A DNA stretch of 64,000 nt. It comes from Oceaniglobus trochenteri. GTDB taxonomy: Bacteria > Pseudomonadota > Alphaproteobacteria > Rhodobacterales > Rhodobacteraceae. Under the pieces are notes generated by a model, which was given only the letters and a program-made list of their open reading frames with translations, did no database searches and was not told the origin of the DNA. The position numbers and the translations under genes were made by a program. The DNA lies in contig NZ_JACNMM010000002.1 in assembly GCF_020529025.1 (NCBI RefSeq), forward strand, positions 310,001 to 374,000, in the 5' to 3' direction. Positions 35,193-44,491 of the stretch are shown piece by piece; the stretch's first letter is position 1, and every line of letters starts with the position of its first letter.

Positions 35193-36479
35193 ATGACCAC
35201 CCCCCTTCGCCTCGGTATCGCGGGCCTTGGAACCGTCGGCGTCGGCGTCGTGCGGATCGTGCAGCGCCACGCCGCCCTGCTGGCGGCGCGCACCGGACGC
35301 GACATCGTGATCACCGCCGTGGGCGCGCGCAACCGCGACAGGGATCGCGGCGTGCGTCTGGGCGGCTATGACTGGGAGGACGATCCCGTCGTGCTGGCCA
35401 CCCGCGACGACGTGGACATCTTCGTGGAACTCATGGGCGGCGATTCCGGCCCGGCCCTGGCCGCCACCCGCGCGGCCATCGCCGCGGGCAAGGACGTGGT
35501 CACCGCCAACAAGGCGATGCTGGCCCACCATGGCCAATCGCTGGCCGAAGCCGCCGAAGCCGCGGGCGCCGTGATCCGCTTCGAGGCGGCCGTGGCCGGC
35601 GGCATCCCCGTGGTGAAGGCGCTGACCGAAGGCCTGGCCGGGAACGAGATGACCCGCGTGATGGGAGTGATGAACGGCACCTGCAACTACATCCTGACCC
35701 GGATGGAACAGGATGGGCTGGGCTATAACGCCGTCTTCGCCGAAGCCGCCGAGCTGGGCTACCTCGAAGCCGACCCCAACCTGGATGTGGGCGGCATCGA
35801 CGCGGGGCACAAACTGGCCCTGCTGGCCTCCATCGCCTTCGGCGTGCAGGTCGATTTCGATTCGGTCGTGCTGGAGGGCATCGAACGGGTCACCATCGGC
35901 GACATCCGCCAGGCCGCCGATATGGGCTTCCGGATCAAGCTGCTGGGCGTTGCGCAACTCACGGCGCGCGGCCTCGAACAGCGCATGACGCCCTGCCTCG
36001 TACCGACGGCCTCGCCCCTCGGTCAGCTCGAGGGCGGCACCAACATGGTGGTGCTGGAAGGCGACAGCGTCGGGCAGACCGTCCTGCGCGGCGCCGGTGC
36101 CGGCGAAGGCCCCACCGCCAGCGCAGTGCTTTCGGACATCATCGACATCGCCCGCGGCACCCGCCTGTCCACCTTCGGGCAACCCGCGACAACCCTTGTC
36201 CGCGCCACACCCGCCGTCGCGGCAACGCCCGCGCCCTATTACCTGCGCATGACCCTGCAGGACAAACCGGGCGCCCTGGCCAAGATCGCCACGGTCCTGG
36301 GCGACGCTGGCGTCTCGATCGACCGGATGCGCCAGTACGACCACAGCGACACCTCCGCGCCGGTTCTGATCGTCACCCACAAGACCACGGGCAGCGACAT
36401 CGCCACCGCCATCGCCGCCATGGCCGATACCGGCGTGTTGGTGAACGACCCCCTCGCCCTGCGGATCGAGCCGGTCTGA
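35193..36479 (+). CDS. hom: Homoserine dehydrogenase
   Basis: The 428-residue enzyme reduces aspartate semialdehyde to homoserine for threonine and methionine synthesis. The NAD(P)-binding motif is GIAGLGTVGVGVV, the catalytic region contains VMGVMNGTCNYILTRM and GYLEADPNLDVGG, and an ACT domain at about residues 345-428 (MTLQDKPGALAKIATVLGD) gives feedback control. The ATG at 35193 follows GGAG and yields the expected start. glpX and recJ lie downstream beyond a CHAT/TPR pair. Confidence 0.96.
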   Translation: MTTPLRLGIAGLGTVGVGVVRIVQRHAALLAARTGRDIVITAVGARNRDRDRGVRLGGYDWEDDPVVLATRDDVDIFVELMGGDSGPALAATRAAIAAGKDVVTANKAMLAHHGQSLAEAAEAAGAVIRFEAAVAGGIPVVKALTEGLAGNEMTRVMGVMNGTCNYILTRMEQDGLGYNAVFAEAAELGYLEADPNLDVGGIDAGHKLALLASIAFGVQVDFDSVVLEGIERVTIGDIRQAADMGFRIKLLGVAQLTARGLEQRMTPCLVPTASPLGQLEGGTNMVVLEGDSVGQTVLRGAGAGEGPTASAVLSDIIDIARGTRLSTFGQPATTLVRATPAVAATPAPYYLRMTLQDKPGALAKIATVLGDAGVSIDRMRQYDHSDTSAPVLIVTHKTTGSDIATAIAAMADTGVLVNDPLALRIEPV

Positions 36480-36481
36480 CC

Positions 36482-36508
36482 CTCTTTCTTGCCTGAAATA
36501 CTCCGGGG
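36482..36508 (-). repeat. Dispersed intergenic repeat, copy 4
   Basis: On the reverse strand this reads GGAGTATTTCAGGCAAGAAAG, split here as GGAGTATTTCAGG and CAAGAAAG, right after the hom stop. It differs from the core by two or three bases. Confidence 0.7.
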
Positions 36509-36510
36509 GT

Positions 36511-36562
36511 CCGGGGGCTGGCCCCCGGTGCGCCGTCAGCCGGGCGCGCCCGGGCTGACGGC
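36511..36562. terminator. Double hairpin between hom and the CHAT gene
   Basis: Two stems follow each other: CCGGGGGC/GCCCCCGG at 36511-36528 with a two-base gap, and the 10-bp GCCGTCAGCC/GGCTGACGGC at 36532-36562 with inner pairing. The second is followed by CTCTTGTC, only modestly T-rich. Together they should end or weaken transcription from hom and isolate the CHAT gene. Confidence 0.55.
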
Positions 36563-36606
36563 TCTTGTCACTTGACCCGGATCGCGGCCGGGGGTTCCCT
36601 TGTGCC

Positions 36607-38232
36607 ATGCGCATCCTCGCCGCCCTCCTCTGCCTTTTTTTTGGCACGCTCGGCCTCGCCCGGGCCGATGGGCCGGCCACGCCCGCCGCGCTGATCGGGG
36701 AAAGCTTCGAGGCGGCGCAATGGGCGTTGCTCTCCTCCGCCGGGGCGGCCATGCGGCAGACGGCACAGCGCCGCGCCGCCAGTGATCCGGCCCTCACCGC
36801 CCTGCTGCGCCAACGCCAGATCACCGCCGACAGGCGCGCCCGGGCCGAGGCCGATCTTGCCGCCCTGCCCGCCAGCAGCGGCGGTGCCGCCATCGACCTT
36901 TCGGGCCAGATCGACGCGCTGGGGGTGGAACTCGCCACCCTCGACCGCCGGATCGCGGCCCTGGCCCCCAATACCACCGTTGCCGAAACCCGCCCCCTGA
37001 CCATCCCCGAGGTCCAGGCCCTGCTGCGCCCGGACGAGGGGCTGATGCTGTTCTTCGTCGGCGACGACGACAGCTTCGTCTGGGCCGTCACTCCGGAACG
37101 CGCCGCATGGCGCCGGGTCAGCACCGCCCGCGCCGACCTGGAAACCGGCGTCGCGGCGATCCGGGCCTCGCTGATCCAGGCCAATACCCTGCGCGCGGGC
37201 GTGCGGCTGAACGCGGGTCCAACGCCGCGCGGCGCCCCATTCGAGCGGACCCAGGCCTCGCTGCTCTATTTCGAACTCCTCGCCCCCTTCGAGCCGATCC
37301 TGAAGGGCGTGCGCCACCTCTTCACGGTGGCCGACGGACCGCTGACCGCCCTGCCGCTGGCCCTGCTCATCACCGATGACAGGCTTGCCGGGGCCGATTC
37401 CGATCCCGAAGCGCTGCGCGCCACCCACTGGTTCTTTCAGCGCCACGCCCTGACCACCCTTCCCAGCGTCGAGGCGCTTGCCGCCCTGCGCGCGCGCCCG
37501 GCACCGGCCGGAGAGGGCAGACTCAGCTTTCTCGGCTTCGGCGATCCCTCCCTTGGCGGCGCGATCGCAGCGCCCGCCGAGGTGACCTTCTACCGCGAGG
37601 GCGGCGCGGGGGTCGAAGACATTCGCGCCCTCGCCTCCCTGCCCGGCACCCGGCGCGAATTGCGCGCCCTGGCCCGTACCCTTCGCGCCCCGCCCGAAAC
37701 CCTACACCTGGGCCTCGAGGCCACCGAAACCGCCGTGCGTGCCGCGCCCCTGGCGCAGACCGATGTCATCGCCTTTGCCACCCATGGGCTGCTGTCGGGC
37801 GATCTGCGCGGCCTTGGCGAACCGGCGCTGGTGCTGACGCCCCCCGACACCGCCCGCCCCGGCGACGATGGCCTGCTGACCGCCTCGGAAATCGCCGCGC
37901 TGGATATTCCGGCGGAATGGGTGATCCTCTCGGCCTGCAACACCGCCGGGTCCGATGGCCGCCCCGATGCCGAGGGCCTTTCGGGGCTGGCGCGGGCCTT
38001 CCTGTTTGCGGGGGCGCGCAGCCTGATCGTGTCGCACTGGCCCGTGCGCGACGATGCCGCCGCCCGGCTGACCACCGATACCTTCACAAGGCTAGCCGAT
38101 CACCGCGCCCGGGGCCGGGCCGAGGCATTGCAGGGCGCCATGCAGGCCATGCTGGACGACACCAGTGATCCCAGCCTGGCCCACCCTGCCGCCTGGGCGC
38201 CCTTCGTTCTGGTCGGTGAGGGCGGGTCATGA
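36607..38232 (+). CDS. Exported CHAT-domain (caspase-like) protease
   Basis: The 541-residue protein starts with a signal peptide (MRILAALLCLFFGTLGLARA). A helical region to about residue 150 is followed by a CHAT domain reaching the C-terminus. The caspase-type dyad is intact: H393 in AFATHGLLSGD and C444 in WVILSACNTAG. The conserved ending AWAPFVLVGEG is present. CHAT proteases cut protein partners, often with TPR helpers. The stop overlaps the TPR-like gene, so the two are a unit. Most CHAT proteins lack a signal peptide, so a periplasmic site of action is notable. Confidence 0.88.
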   Translation: MRILAALLCLFFGTLGLARADGPATPAALIGESFEAAQWALLSSAGAAMRQTAQRRAASDPALTALLRQRQITADRRARAEADLAALPASSGGAAIDLSGQIDALGVELATLDRRIAALAPNTTVAETRPLTIPEVQALLRPDEGLMLFFVGDDDSFVWAVTPERAAWRRVSTARADLETGVAAIRASLIQANTLRAGVRLNAGPTPRGAPFERTQASLLYFELLAPFEPILKGVRHLFTVADGPLTALPLALLITDDRLAGADSDPEALRATHWFFQRHALTTLPSVEALAALRARPAPAGEGRLSFLGFGDPSLGGAIAAPAEVTFYREGGAGVEDIRALASLPGTRRELRALARTLRAPPETLHLGLEATETAVRAAPLAQTDVIAFATHGLLSGDLRGLGEPALVLTPPDTARPGDDGLLTASEIAALDIPAEWVILSACNTAGSDGRPDAEGLSGLARAFLFAGARSLIVSHWPVRDDAAARLTTDTFTRLADHRARGRAEALQGAMQAMLDDTSDPSLAHPAAWAPFVLVGEGGS

Positions 38233-39725
38233 TGCGCCGCCTGCTGCTGGCGGTCGCATGGGCCGCCGTGCTGGCCCTTTCCGTTTCAATGGCCCGGGCG
38301 CAGGACGACGATATTCCTCGCAATTTCGACGCCGTCATGGAGGCGGTGGGCGAGGCGCTGCAATCGGGCGACAGCGAAGCGCCGTTCGTGGTGCTGAACC
38401 GCGCCATCCGCACCGCCCGCGCCGAAGGCCGGCTGACCCCCGACTGGTCGATCTTCTTTGCCATGGCCGCCGATTTCATCCGCAACGACAGGGGCAACCC
38501 CGCCTTCGCCCTGGCCCTGACCGAAGAGGGGCTGGCGCTAATCGCGGGCGATCCGTCGCAGGACGATTTCGCCGCCGCCCTGCGGGTCAGCGGCGCCTAT
38601 GCCCTGGCCGATCTGGGCCGGATGGACGAGGCGGTCGCACGCGCCCGCCTGGCGCTGCCGTTGTTCCGGGACACCTTCGGCGAGGATGCGGCCGAGGAAC
38701 TTGAGGGCTATGTCGCGCTCTGGGCCGAGGGCCAGCTGAGCGCCTTCAACACCTCGGCGCTGGAACTGGCCCGCGATGCCCTGGAACGGGCACGCAGCCA
38801 GGCCGACGAGGGCGCCCATGGCATGGCGATTTCGCTGGCCGGGGCCGCGCTTTTGCCGCCGGGCGGCAACCTGGATGCCGGTACACTGCGCGCCGTGAAC
38901 GCCGAGGCCGAGGTGATCATCGCCGACAGCCTGCGCGCGCTGGGGCGCACCCAGGACGCCGCCAATGCCTATCTGCGGGCGATCTCTCACCTTGCGCAGG
39001 CGCCCTGGCAGCCGGGCGCCGATGCCGTCTGGTGGCCCGAGGCCGATGAACCCGAGGGCGCCGATCTTCTGGCCAATGCCTTCCACAGGCTGGCGGGGCT
39101 GGCGATTTCGGCGGGCGCAAGCGATCTTGCCATCGCCGCGCTTGAACAATCGCAGCCATTTTCGCGCAGCACCGATGCCCAGATCACCGGGATGCTCTAT
39201 CAGGCGGTGCTGGCCGGGCGCGATGGCGACACCGACCGCGCCCTGGCGATCATCGCCCAAAGCCGCGCCCGCGCGCTGGACGAGGGCGAAACCGCCACCG
39301 TCATCATGGCCGATTTCTATGCCGCGCAGGTATCGCTTTTCGCGGCCCTGCTGAAGGACAGCCACGCCGACCCCTCTGCCCTGATCGCCGCCGGCGAAGC
39401 GGCCCTGGCCCATGGGCAGGCGACAGGCAACCTCGATGAAACGGCCATCCTGGGCGACATGGCCCGCCACCTCAGCCGCACCGACGACACCCGGGCGGCG
39501 CTGGACTATGCGCGCCGGTCGCTGATCCGGCGGCGTGCGCTGCTGGCCGGGGGGGCCGGACAGGACAGCGGCTTTGGCCGCCAGGAGGCGCGACGCGCCC
39601 AGCGTGGGGCGCTGGAAACCTTCCTGCGCACTGCCCACGATGCCGCCGCGCAGGCCGACCCGGAATGCGAAGATCCGTCACGCTTTGCCTATTACGGCTG
39701 CGTGATCGCCACGCCGCGCCATTGA
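38229..39725 (+). CDS. Exported TPR-like helical repeat protein, partner of the CHAT protease
   Basis: The 498-residue product has a signal peptide (MMRRLLLAVAWAAVLALSVS, ending near ARAQ) and then an almost wholly helical protein with TPR-like pairs, such as ALRVSGAYALADLGRMDEAV and DETAILGDMARHLSRTDDTR. Two Cys near the C-terminus (CEDPSRFAYYGC) could form a disulfide. The start overlaps the CHAT stop as ATGA. In known systems the TPR part holds or activates the CHAT protease; here both are separate exported chains. Confidence 0.8.
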   Translation: MMRRLLLAVAWAAVLALSVSMARAQDDDIPRNFDAVMEAVGEALQSGDSEAPFVVLNRAIRTARAEGRLTPDWSIFFAMAADFIRNDRGNPAFALALTEEGLALIAGDPSQDDFAAALRVSGAYALADLGRMDEAVARARLALPLFRDTFGEDAAEELEGYVALWAEGQLSAFNTSALELARDALERARSQADEGAHGMAISLAGAALLPPGGNLDAGTLRAVNAEAEVIIADSLRALGRTQDAANAYLRAISHLAQAPWQPGADAVWWPEADEPEGADLLANAFHRLAGLAISAGASDLAIAALEQSQPFSRSTDAQITGMLYQAVLAGRDGDTDRALAIIAQSRARALDEGETATVIMADFYAAQVSLFAALLKDSHADPSALIAAGEAALAHGQATGNLDETAILGDMARHLSRTDDTRAALDYARRSLIRRRALLAGGAGQDSGFGRQEARRAQRGALETFLRTAHDAAAQADPECEDPSRFAYYGCVIATPRH

Positions 39726-39819
39726 TTCCAGGGGTTTGCGCTAACGCAACTTGCCAGACCCGGCGTCACCCATTACCCCCCGAGGGCAGGATCGCCCCGG
39801 ATGGAACAAGGATTGCACG

Positions 39820-40785
39820 ATGGCTGACACCGCTGAATTTCACGACCGCATGCTGTCACTCGGCCTGGCCCGGGTGTCGGAGGCGGCGGCGCTTGCCTCG
39901 GCCCGGCTGATCGGACGGGGCGATGAAAAGGCAGCGGACCAGGCGGCCGTCAACGCCATGCGCGACCAGCTGAACAAGCTGGACATCGCCGGCGTCGTCG
40001 TCATCGGCGAGGGCGAGCGGGACGAGGCCCCCATGCTGTACATCGGCGAGGAAGTGGGCACCGGCAACGGCCCTGCGGTGGACATCGCGCTGGACCCGCT
40101 TGAGGGCACCACCTTGACCGCCAAGGACATGCCCAACGCCCTGACCGTGATCGCCATGGGCCCGCGCGGTTCCATGCTGCATGCCCCTGACGTCTACATG
40201 GAAAAGCTGGCCGTCGGCCCCGGCTTCAAGCGCGGCGTCGTCACCATGGACATGTCGCCCAGTGAAAGGGTTTCGGCCCTGGCCGCCGCCAAGGGATGCA
40301 GCACCGAGGACATCACCGTCTGCGTGCTGGAACGCCCGCGCCACGAAGAGATGATCGCCGAGATCCGCACCACCGGCGCCGCGATCCGCCTGATCACCGA
40401 CGGCGACGTGGCCGGCATCATCCACTGCGCCGAGGCCGAGAAGACCGGCATCGACATGTACATGGGATCGGGCGGCGCCCCCGAGGGTGTTCTGGCCGCC
40501 GCCGCGCTGAAATGCATGGGCGGGCAGATCTATGGCAAGCTGCTGTTCCGCAACGACGATGAGAAGGGCCGCGCGAAGAAGGCCGGGATCACCAACCTTG
40601 ACCGCGTCTATACCCTGAACGACCTGGTGAAGGGCGACGTGATCTTCGCCGCCACCGGCGTGACCGACGGGTCGGTCGTGGCAGGCATCAAGCGCGAACC
40701 GGGGTTCCTGACCACCGAGACAATCCTCATGCGGTCGAAAACCGGCTCGGTGCGGCGGATGACCTATCGCAACCCGACCAGATAG
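39820..40785 (+). CDS. glpX: Fructose-1,6-bisphosphatase class II
   Basis: The 321-residue GlpX-type phosphatase converts fructose-1,6-bisphosphate to fructose-6-phosphate in gluconeogenesis. The metal-site motifs are VVIGEGERDEAPMLYIG and DPLEGTTLTAKD, and IGSGGAP-like substrate binding is seen in YMGSGGAPEGVLAA. The ATG at 39820 gives MADTAEFHDR; a longer frame upstream has no ribosome site. hom, glpX and recJ are commonly neighbours in Rhodobacterales, and the recJ gene follows here. Confidence 0.96.
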   Translation: MADTAEFHDRMLSLGLARVSEAAALASARLIGRGDEKAADQAAVNAMRDQLNKLDIAGVVVIGEGERDEAPMLYIGEEVGTGNGPAVDIALDPLEGTTLTAKDMPNALTVIAMGPRGSMLHAPDVYMEKLAVGPGFKRGVVTMDMSPSERVSALAAAKGCSTEDITVCVLERPRHEEMIAEIRTTGAAIRLITDGDVAGIIHCAEAEKTGIDMYMGSGGAPEGVLAAAALKCMGGQIYGKLLFRNDDEKGRAKKAGITNLDRVYTLNDLVKGDVIFAATGVTDGSVVAGIKREPGFLTTETILMRSKTGSVRRMTYRNPTR

Positions 40786-40801
40786 CGGCACAGGCCGGAC
40801 G

Positions 40802-40836
40802 CCTTCGGCGAGAGAGTATTTGAAGCAAGAAAGAGA
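40802..40836 (+). repeat. Dispersed intergenic repeat, copy 5
   Basis: AGAGTATTTGAAGCAAGAAA is preceded by CCTTCGGCG, just after the glpX stop. The rest of this 282-base gap holds a GC-rich inverted segment (GGGGG at 40836 to CCCCC at 40856, then TTT), a possible terminator, and nothing coding. Confidence 0.75.
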
Positions 40837-41067
40837 GGGGGGCGCGGCACGGCGGCCCCCTTTGCCATTCAGGGCGCGGCCGTGGTTGGCGGCCCCGGGA
40901 CTGCTGCGCGCGGCCGGACCGCTTGAGCGCAAGTGCCTTTGGGCGGCGCGGTTGGGCAGCCACAGCGGATCAGCCATCAGGACGGGACCAGATATGGTCC
41001 TGGGGGGTTCGGCGATGCTGGTGCTGTTGGGCTGGTTGAACGGCGGGCGATCCGCTAACAGGGCGAC

Positions 41068-42825
41068 ATGACTCAGGATACCGAAGCCTTTCTGGGCGTC
41101 GAACGCTCGCTGACCGGCCGCCATTGGGCTGGCCCCTCGGTGGACACCGCCCGCCTTGCCGAAGCCATGGCCCAGGAAACCGGCCTGCCCCCGGCCCTTT
41201 CGGCGGTTCTGGCGCGCCGTGGCGTCCCCCCGAACGAGGCGACCGCCTTTCTGGCCCCTGCCCTGCGCGACCTGCTTCCCGACCCCATGACCCTGCGCGA
41301 CATGGGCCCGGCCACCGAACGGTTCCTGGCCGCGGTCAAGGGGCGCGAGAAGATCGCCATCTTCGCCGATTACGATGTCGACGGCGGCGCCTCGGCCGCG
41401 CTTCTTCTGTGCTGGCTGCGCCAGATGGGGCGGCAAGCGACCCTCTACATCCCCGATCGCATCGACGAAGGCTATGGCCCCAACGACGAAGCCATGGCCG
41501 ACCTGGCCCGGCGGCACGAGTTGATCGTCTGTGTCGATTGCGGCACCCTCTCCCACGGCCCGATTGCCGCCGCCAAGGGCGCGGATGTCATCGTACTGGA
41601 CCACCACCTGGGCGGCGAGACCCTGCCCGAGTGCGTGGCGGTGGTGAACCCGAACCGGCAGGACGAATCCGGCGACCTGGGCCATCTCTGCGCCGCCGGC
41701 GTCGTGTTCCTGCTGCTGGTCGAGGCGAACCGGCGGCTCCGGGGCGACGGCGTGACCGGCCCCGATCTCATGGCGATGCTCGACCTTGTGGCGCTGGCCA
41801 CCGTGGCCGACGTGGCGCCGCTGATCGGGGTGAACCGGGCGCTGGTGCGCCAGGGGCTGGTGGTCATGGCACGCCGTCAGCGCCCCGGGCTGGTGGCCCT
41901 GGCCGATGTGGCCCGGATGGACGTGGCGCCGACGCCCTATCACCTGGGGTTCCTTCTGGGGCCGCGGGTAAACGCGGGCGGGCGGATCGGCGCCGCCGAC
42001 CTGGGCGCGCGCCTGCTGGCCACCGACGACGCCGCCGAAGCCGGTGCGCTGGCCGAACGGCTGGACCAGTTGAACACCGAACGCCGCGAGATCGAATCCG
42101 CCGTGCGCGCCGCCGCCATGGCCCAGGCCGAAGCCCGGGGCGCCGACGGCCCGCTTGTCTGGGCCGCCGGTGCCGGGTGGCACCCCGGTGTGGTGGGGAT
42201 CGTGGCGGCGCGCCTGAAGGAAACCTTCGCCCGCCCCGCCGTGGTGATCGGGCTGGACGAGGCCGGGCTGGGCAAGGGATCGGGGCGGTCGGTCGCCGGT
42301 GTCGACCTGGGCGCCGCCATCCAGAAGGTGGCCGCCGAGGGCCTGCTGCTGAAGGGGGGCGGCCACCGCATGGCCGCCGGGCTGAGCCTGACCGAAGCAC
42401 AGCTGGAACCGGCCATGGCGCGCCTTGGCGAGTTGCTGGCGCGCCAGGGGGCGGGCACCGGCGGGCCGGAACGGCTGCGCCTGGATGCGGTGCTGATGCC
42501 CGGCGCGGCAACGCCCGAACTGGTAAGCCAGATCGAACAGGCCGGCCCCTTCGGCATGGGGGCCGCAGCACCGCGATTCGCCTTCCCCGACTGCGCGATC
42601 CACGCCGCCCGCCGAGTCGGCGACAGCCACCTGAAAATCACCTTCGGCGATGGCATGGGCCCGCGAATCGATGCCATCTGCTTTGGCGCCTACGACGGCC
42701 TGCTGGGAAGCGCGCTGGAGAAACATGGCGGGGCGAGGTTCCACCTGGCCGGACGGCTTGAGATAAACCACTGGGGCGGGCGTTCGCGCGTGCAATTGCG
42801 CCTGGACGATGCCGCCCCCGCCTGA
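41068..42825 (+). CDS. recJ: Single-stranded-DNA-specific exonuclease RecJ
   Basis: The 585-residue enzyme degrades single-stranded DNA 5' to 3' in recombination and mismatch repair. DHH phosphoesterase motifs are in order: IFADYDVDGGASAALLLC, VCVDCGT, and VIVLDHHLGG. The DHHA1 domain ends in KGGGHRMAAGLSL, and an OB-like C-terminal domain follows. Length matches the family. It is followed by tRNA-Glu. Confidence 0.96.
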   Translation: MTQDTEAFLGVERSLTGRHWAGPSVDTARLAEAMAQETGLPPALSAVLARRGVPPNEATAFLAPALRDLLPDPMTLRDMGPATERFLAAVKGREKIAIFADYDVDGGASAALLLCWLRQMGRQATLYIPDRIDEGYGPNDEAMADLARRHELIVCVDCGTLSHGPIAAAKGADVIVLDHHLGGETLPECVAVVNPNRQDESGDLGHLCAAGVVFLLLVEANRRLRGDGVTGPDLMAMLDLVALATVADVAPLIGVNRALVRQGLVVMARRQRPGLVALADVARMDVAPTPYHLGFLLGPRVNAGGRIGAADLGARLLATDDAAEAGALAERLDQLNTERREIESAVRAAAMAQAEARGADGPLVWAAGAGWHPGVVGIVAARLKETFARPAVVIGLDEAGLGKGSGRSVAGVDLGAAIQKVAAEGLLLKGGGHRMAAGLSLTEAQLEPAMARLGELLARQGAGTGGPERLRLDAVLMPGAATPELVSQIEQAGPFGMGAAAPRFAFPDCAIHAARRVGDSHLKITFGDGMGPRIDAICFGAYDGLLGSALEKHGGARFHLAGRLEINHWGGRSRVQLRLDDAAPA

Positions 42826-42894
42826 TGCCAGGGCCCCCGGAAACCGCAAAAACCGCCCCTGCGATTTTTTTCTTCACAAGAGGCAAAATCCCAC

Positions 42895-42923
42895 TTGCCC
42901 TCCCCGCGCGGTTTCCCTAGATA
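42895..42923 (+). promoter_or_regulatory. Promoter of tRNA-Glu
   Basis: TTGCCC at 42895-42900 and TAGATA at 42918-42923 are separated by 17 bases, and the tRNA begins 16 bases after the -10. The spacing fits a housekeeping sigma-70 promoter for a stable RNA. Confidence 0.6.
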
Positions 42924-42939
42924 CCACCGCACAAACAGT

Positions 42940-43014
42940 GGCCCGTTCGTCTATCGGTTAGGACGCCAGGTTTTCAACCTGGAAAGAGGGGTTCGATTCC
43001 CCTACGGGCTGCCA
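42940..43014 (+). tRNA. tRNA-Glu (anticodon TTC)
   Basis: The 75-base gene folds as a cloverleaf. The acceptor arms are GGCCCGT and ACGGGCT, the anticodon stem is CCAGG/CCTGG with loop TTTTCAA (anticodon TTC), and the T arm is GAGGGGTTCGATTCCCC. The CCA end is encoded. No integrase or repeated attachment site was seen beside it. The 150 bases after it hold nothing recognisable. Confidence 0.96.
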
Positions 43015-43164
43015 CTTTGCACATCTCCCACACCATTGAAACTACGAGATTTCGCGCGCCGTTGCCGCGTGTCCGCGCTGGCCTGTGACGACTTTCGGTG
43101 CAGGGGATTGCCTGCGCCGAAGGGATGGCCCGGATCGGGCCATGCCTCGGGTCCGTCTCCGGGG

Positions 43165-43638
43165 TCAGCCCTTCGCCGCCCTTTCCAGCGCCGCGATGTC
43201 GATCTTCACCATTTCGGTCATGGCCAACATGACGCGTCTTGCCTTTGCCCTGTCCGGGTCGGCCAGAAGGCGGGGCAGCATGCGGGGCGTCACCTGCCAA
43301 TGAAGCCCGTAGCGGTCCTTGATCCAGCCGCACTGGACTGGTGTGCCGCCCTTGGCCAGCGCGTTCCAGTAGTGATCGACCTCGGCCTGATCGGCGCAGT
43401 CGATGGTCAGCGAGATCGCGTCGGTGAAGGGATGGCCGGGGCCGCCATTCATGGCGATGAAGCTGCGCCCCGACAGGGTGAAGGCCAGCGTGATCAGATC
43501 GCCCTCACTGCCGCCGGGATAGTCGATGGTGCTGTGGGTCCGTTCCTCGATCCGGCTGTCGGGAAAGAGAGAGGTGTAGAATTCGGCGGCCTCTTCGGCC
43601 TTGCCGTCGAACCAGAGGAAGGTGGTGATCCTGTCCAT
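43165..43638 (-). CDS. VOC family protein (PhnB-like)
   Basis: The 157-residue protein is a PhnB-type vicinal-oxygen-chelate fold of about 130 residues, with RITTFLWFDGKAEEAAEFYT and the central WNALAKGGTPVQCGWIKD typical of that subgroup. Members often lack proven activity. The ATG at 43638 follows AGGAGA. It is last in a reverse-strand group of three genes divergent from a MarR regulator. Confidence 0.88.
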   Translation of the reverse strand: MDRITTFLWFDGKAEEAAEFYTSLFPDSRIEERTHSTIDYPGGSEGDLITLAFTLSGRSFIAMNGGPGHPFTDAISLTIDCADQAEVDHYWNALAKGGTPVQCGWIKDRYGLHWQVTPRMLPRLLADPDRAKARRVMLAMTEMVKIDIAALERAAKG

Positions 43639-43688
43639 GTCGTTTTCTCCTGCTTGTGGTGGGGCGCACCGGTGGCGCGCCCCCGTGG

Positions 43689-44480
43689 TCATGCGGCCTT
43701 GACCGGGCGCTTGCCCGTGAACATGACCTTCGCGCCCTCGGGGTCGGTCACCTGGATCAGCCAGTCGCCCTCATCCCCCGGCAATTCCATCGGGCCATTG
43801 GTGACCGTGCCACCGCCCGCTTCGACGGCCGCCTTCGCCTTGTCGATATCGGCCACCGTGAAGGCAAAGTTCCAGAACGGCGGGGTGCCGGGTGCCGGGG
43901 CGTTCATCATCGCGCCGTACATTTCGACATCGCCCTTGCCGAAGAAGGTGTAATCGCCCATCTCGCCCATGGGCATGGCACCGGTCTTTTCCCAGCCGAA
44001 CAACTGACCGTAAAAGTCCAGCGCCGCGCCCTGGTCCGAGGTGACAAGTTCGTTCCAGCCGCAATGCCCGGGCTTGAGGATATGGAACGCCGTGCTGGGC
44101 GCGTCGCTGTTGCCGCGCATCAGGTAGAACCGGGCGCCCTGGGGGTCGGCGACAAAGGCGAAGCGGCCGACGCCGGGAATGTCCTGGGGCTCCATGTCGA
44201 CACGCCCGCCAAGGGCGCGCAGCTTTTCGGCCGAGGCATCCACGTCCGCGACCCCGAAATAGACCGCCCAGAGCGGCACGAAGGGCGCCTGCGCGGGGGC
44301 CTTCATGACACCGCCCACGCCCTCTCCGCCCTGGGTGGTGAACACGCGATAGTCGCGCTCCATCCCGCCGGCGGACTTGTCGAACGACCACCCCATGACG
44401 GCGCCGTAGAAATCCTGCGCCGGGTCGGGCGCATGGGTCATCAGTTCGTACCAGATCGGGGTGCCTTCCTGGTTGGTCAT
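43689..44480 (-). CDS. Two-domain glyoxalase/VOC protein
   Basis: The 263-residue protein contains two successive VOC domains. The first starts at PIWYELMTHAPDPAQDFYGA and the second at GWNELVTSDQGAALDFYGQL. This is the layout of bacterial proteins resembling the 27-kDa antigen CFP30B. The start at 44480 follows AGGGAGA. It lies 50 bases upstream of the PhnB-like gene and 11 bases downstream of the DUF1428 gene, so the three form an operon. Confidence 0.88.
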   Translation of the reverse strand: MTNQEGTPIWYELMTHAPDPAQDFYGAVMGWSFDKSAGGMERDYRVFTTQGGEGVGGVMKAPAQAPFVPLWAVYFGVADVDASAEKLRALGGRVDMEPQDIPGVGRFAFVADPQGARFYLMRGNSDAPSTAFHILKPGHCGWNELVTSDQGAALDFYGQLFGWEKTGAMPMGEMGDYTFFGKGDVEMYGAMMNAPAPGTPPFWNFAFTVADIDKAKAAVEAGGGTVTNGPMELPGDEGDWLIQVTDPEGAKVMFTGKRPVKAA

Positions 44481-44491
44481 CGGTCTTCTCC

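Noticed and set aside
42838-42892. Terminator after recJ
   Set aside because: A T run exists near 42865-42871, but the only stem before it is about four base pairs, too weak to call.
42940-43014. tRNA-Glu as an integration site for a mobile element
   Set aside because: No integrase and no repeat of the tRNA 3' end was seen on either side, and the flanking genes are ordinary.
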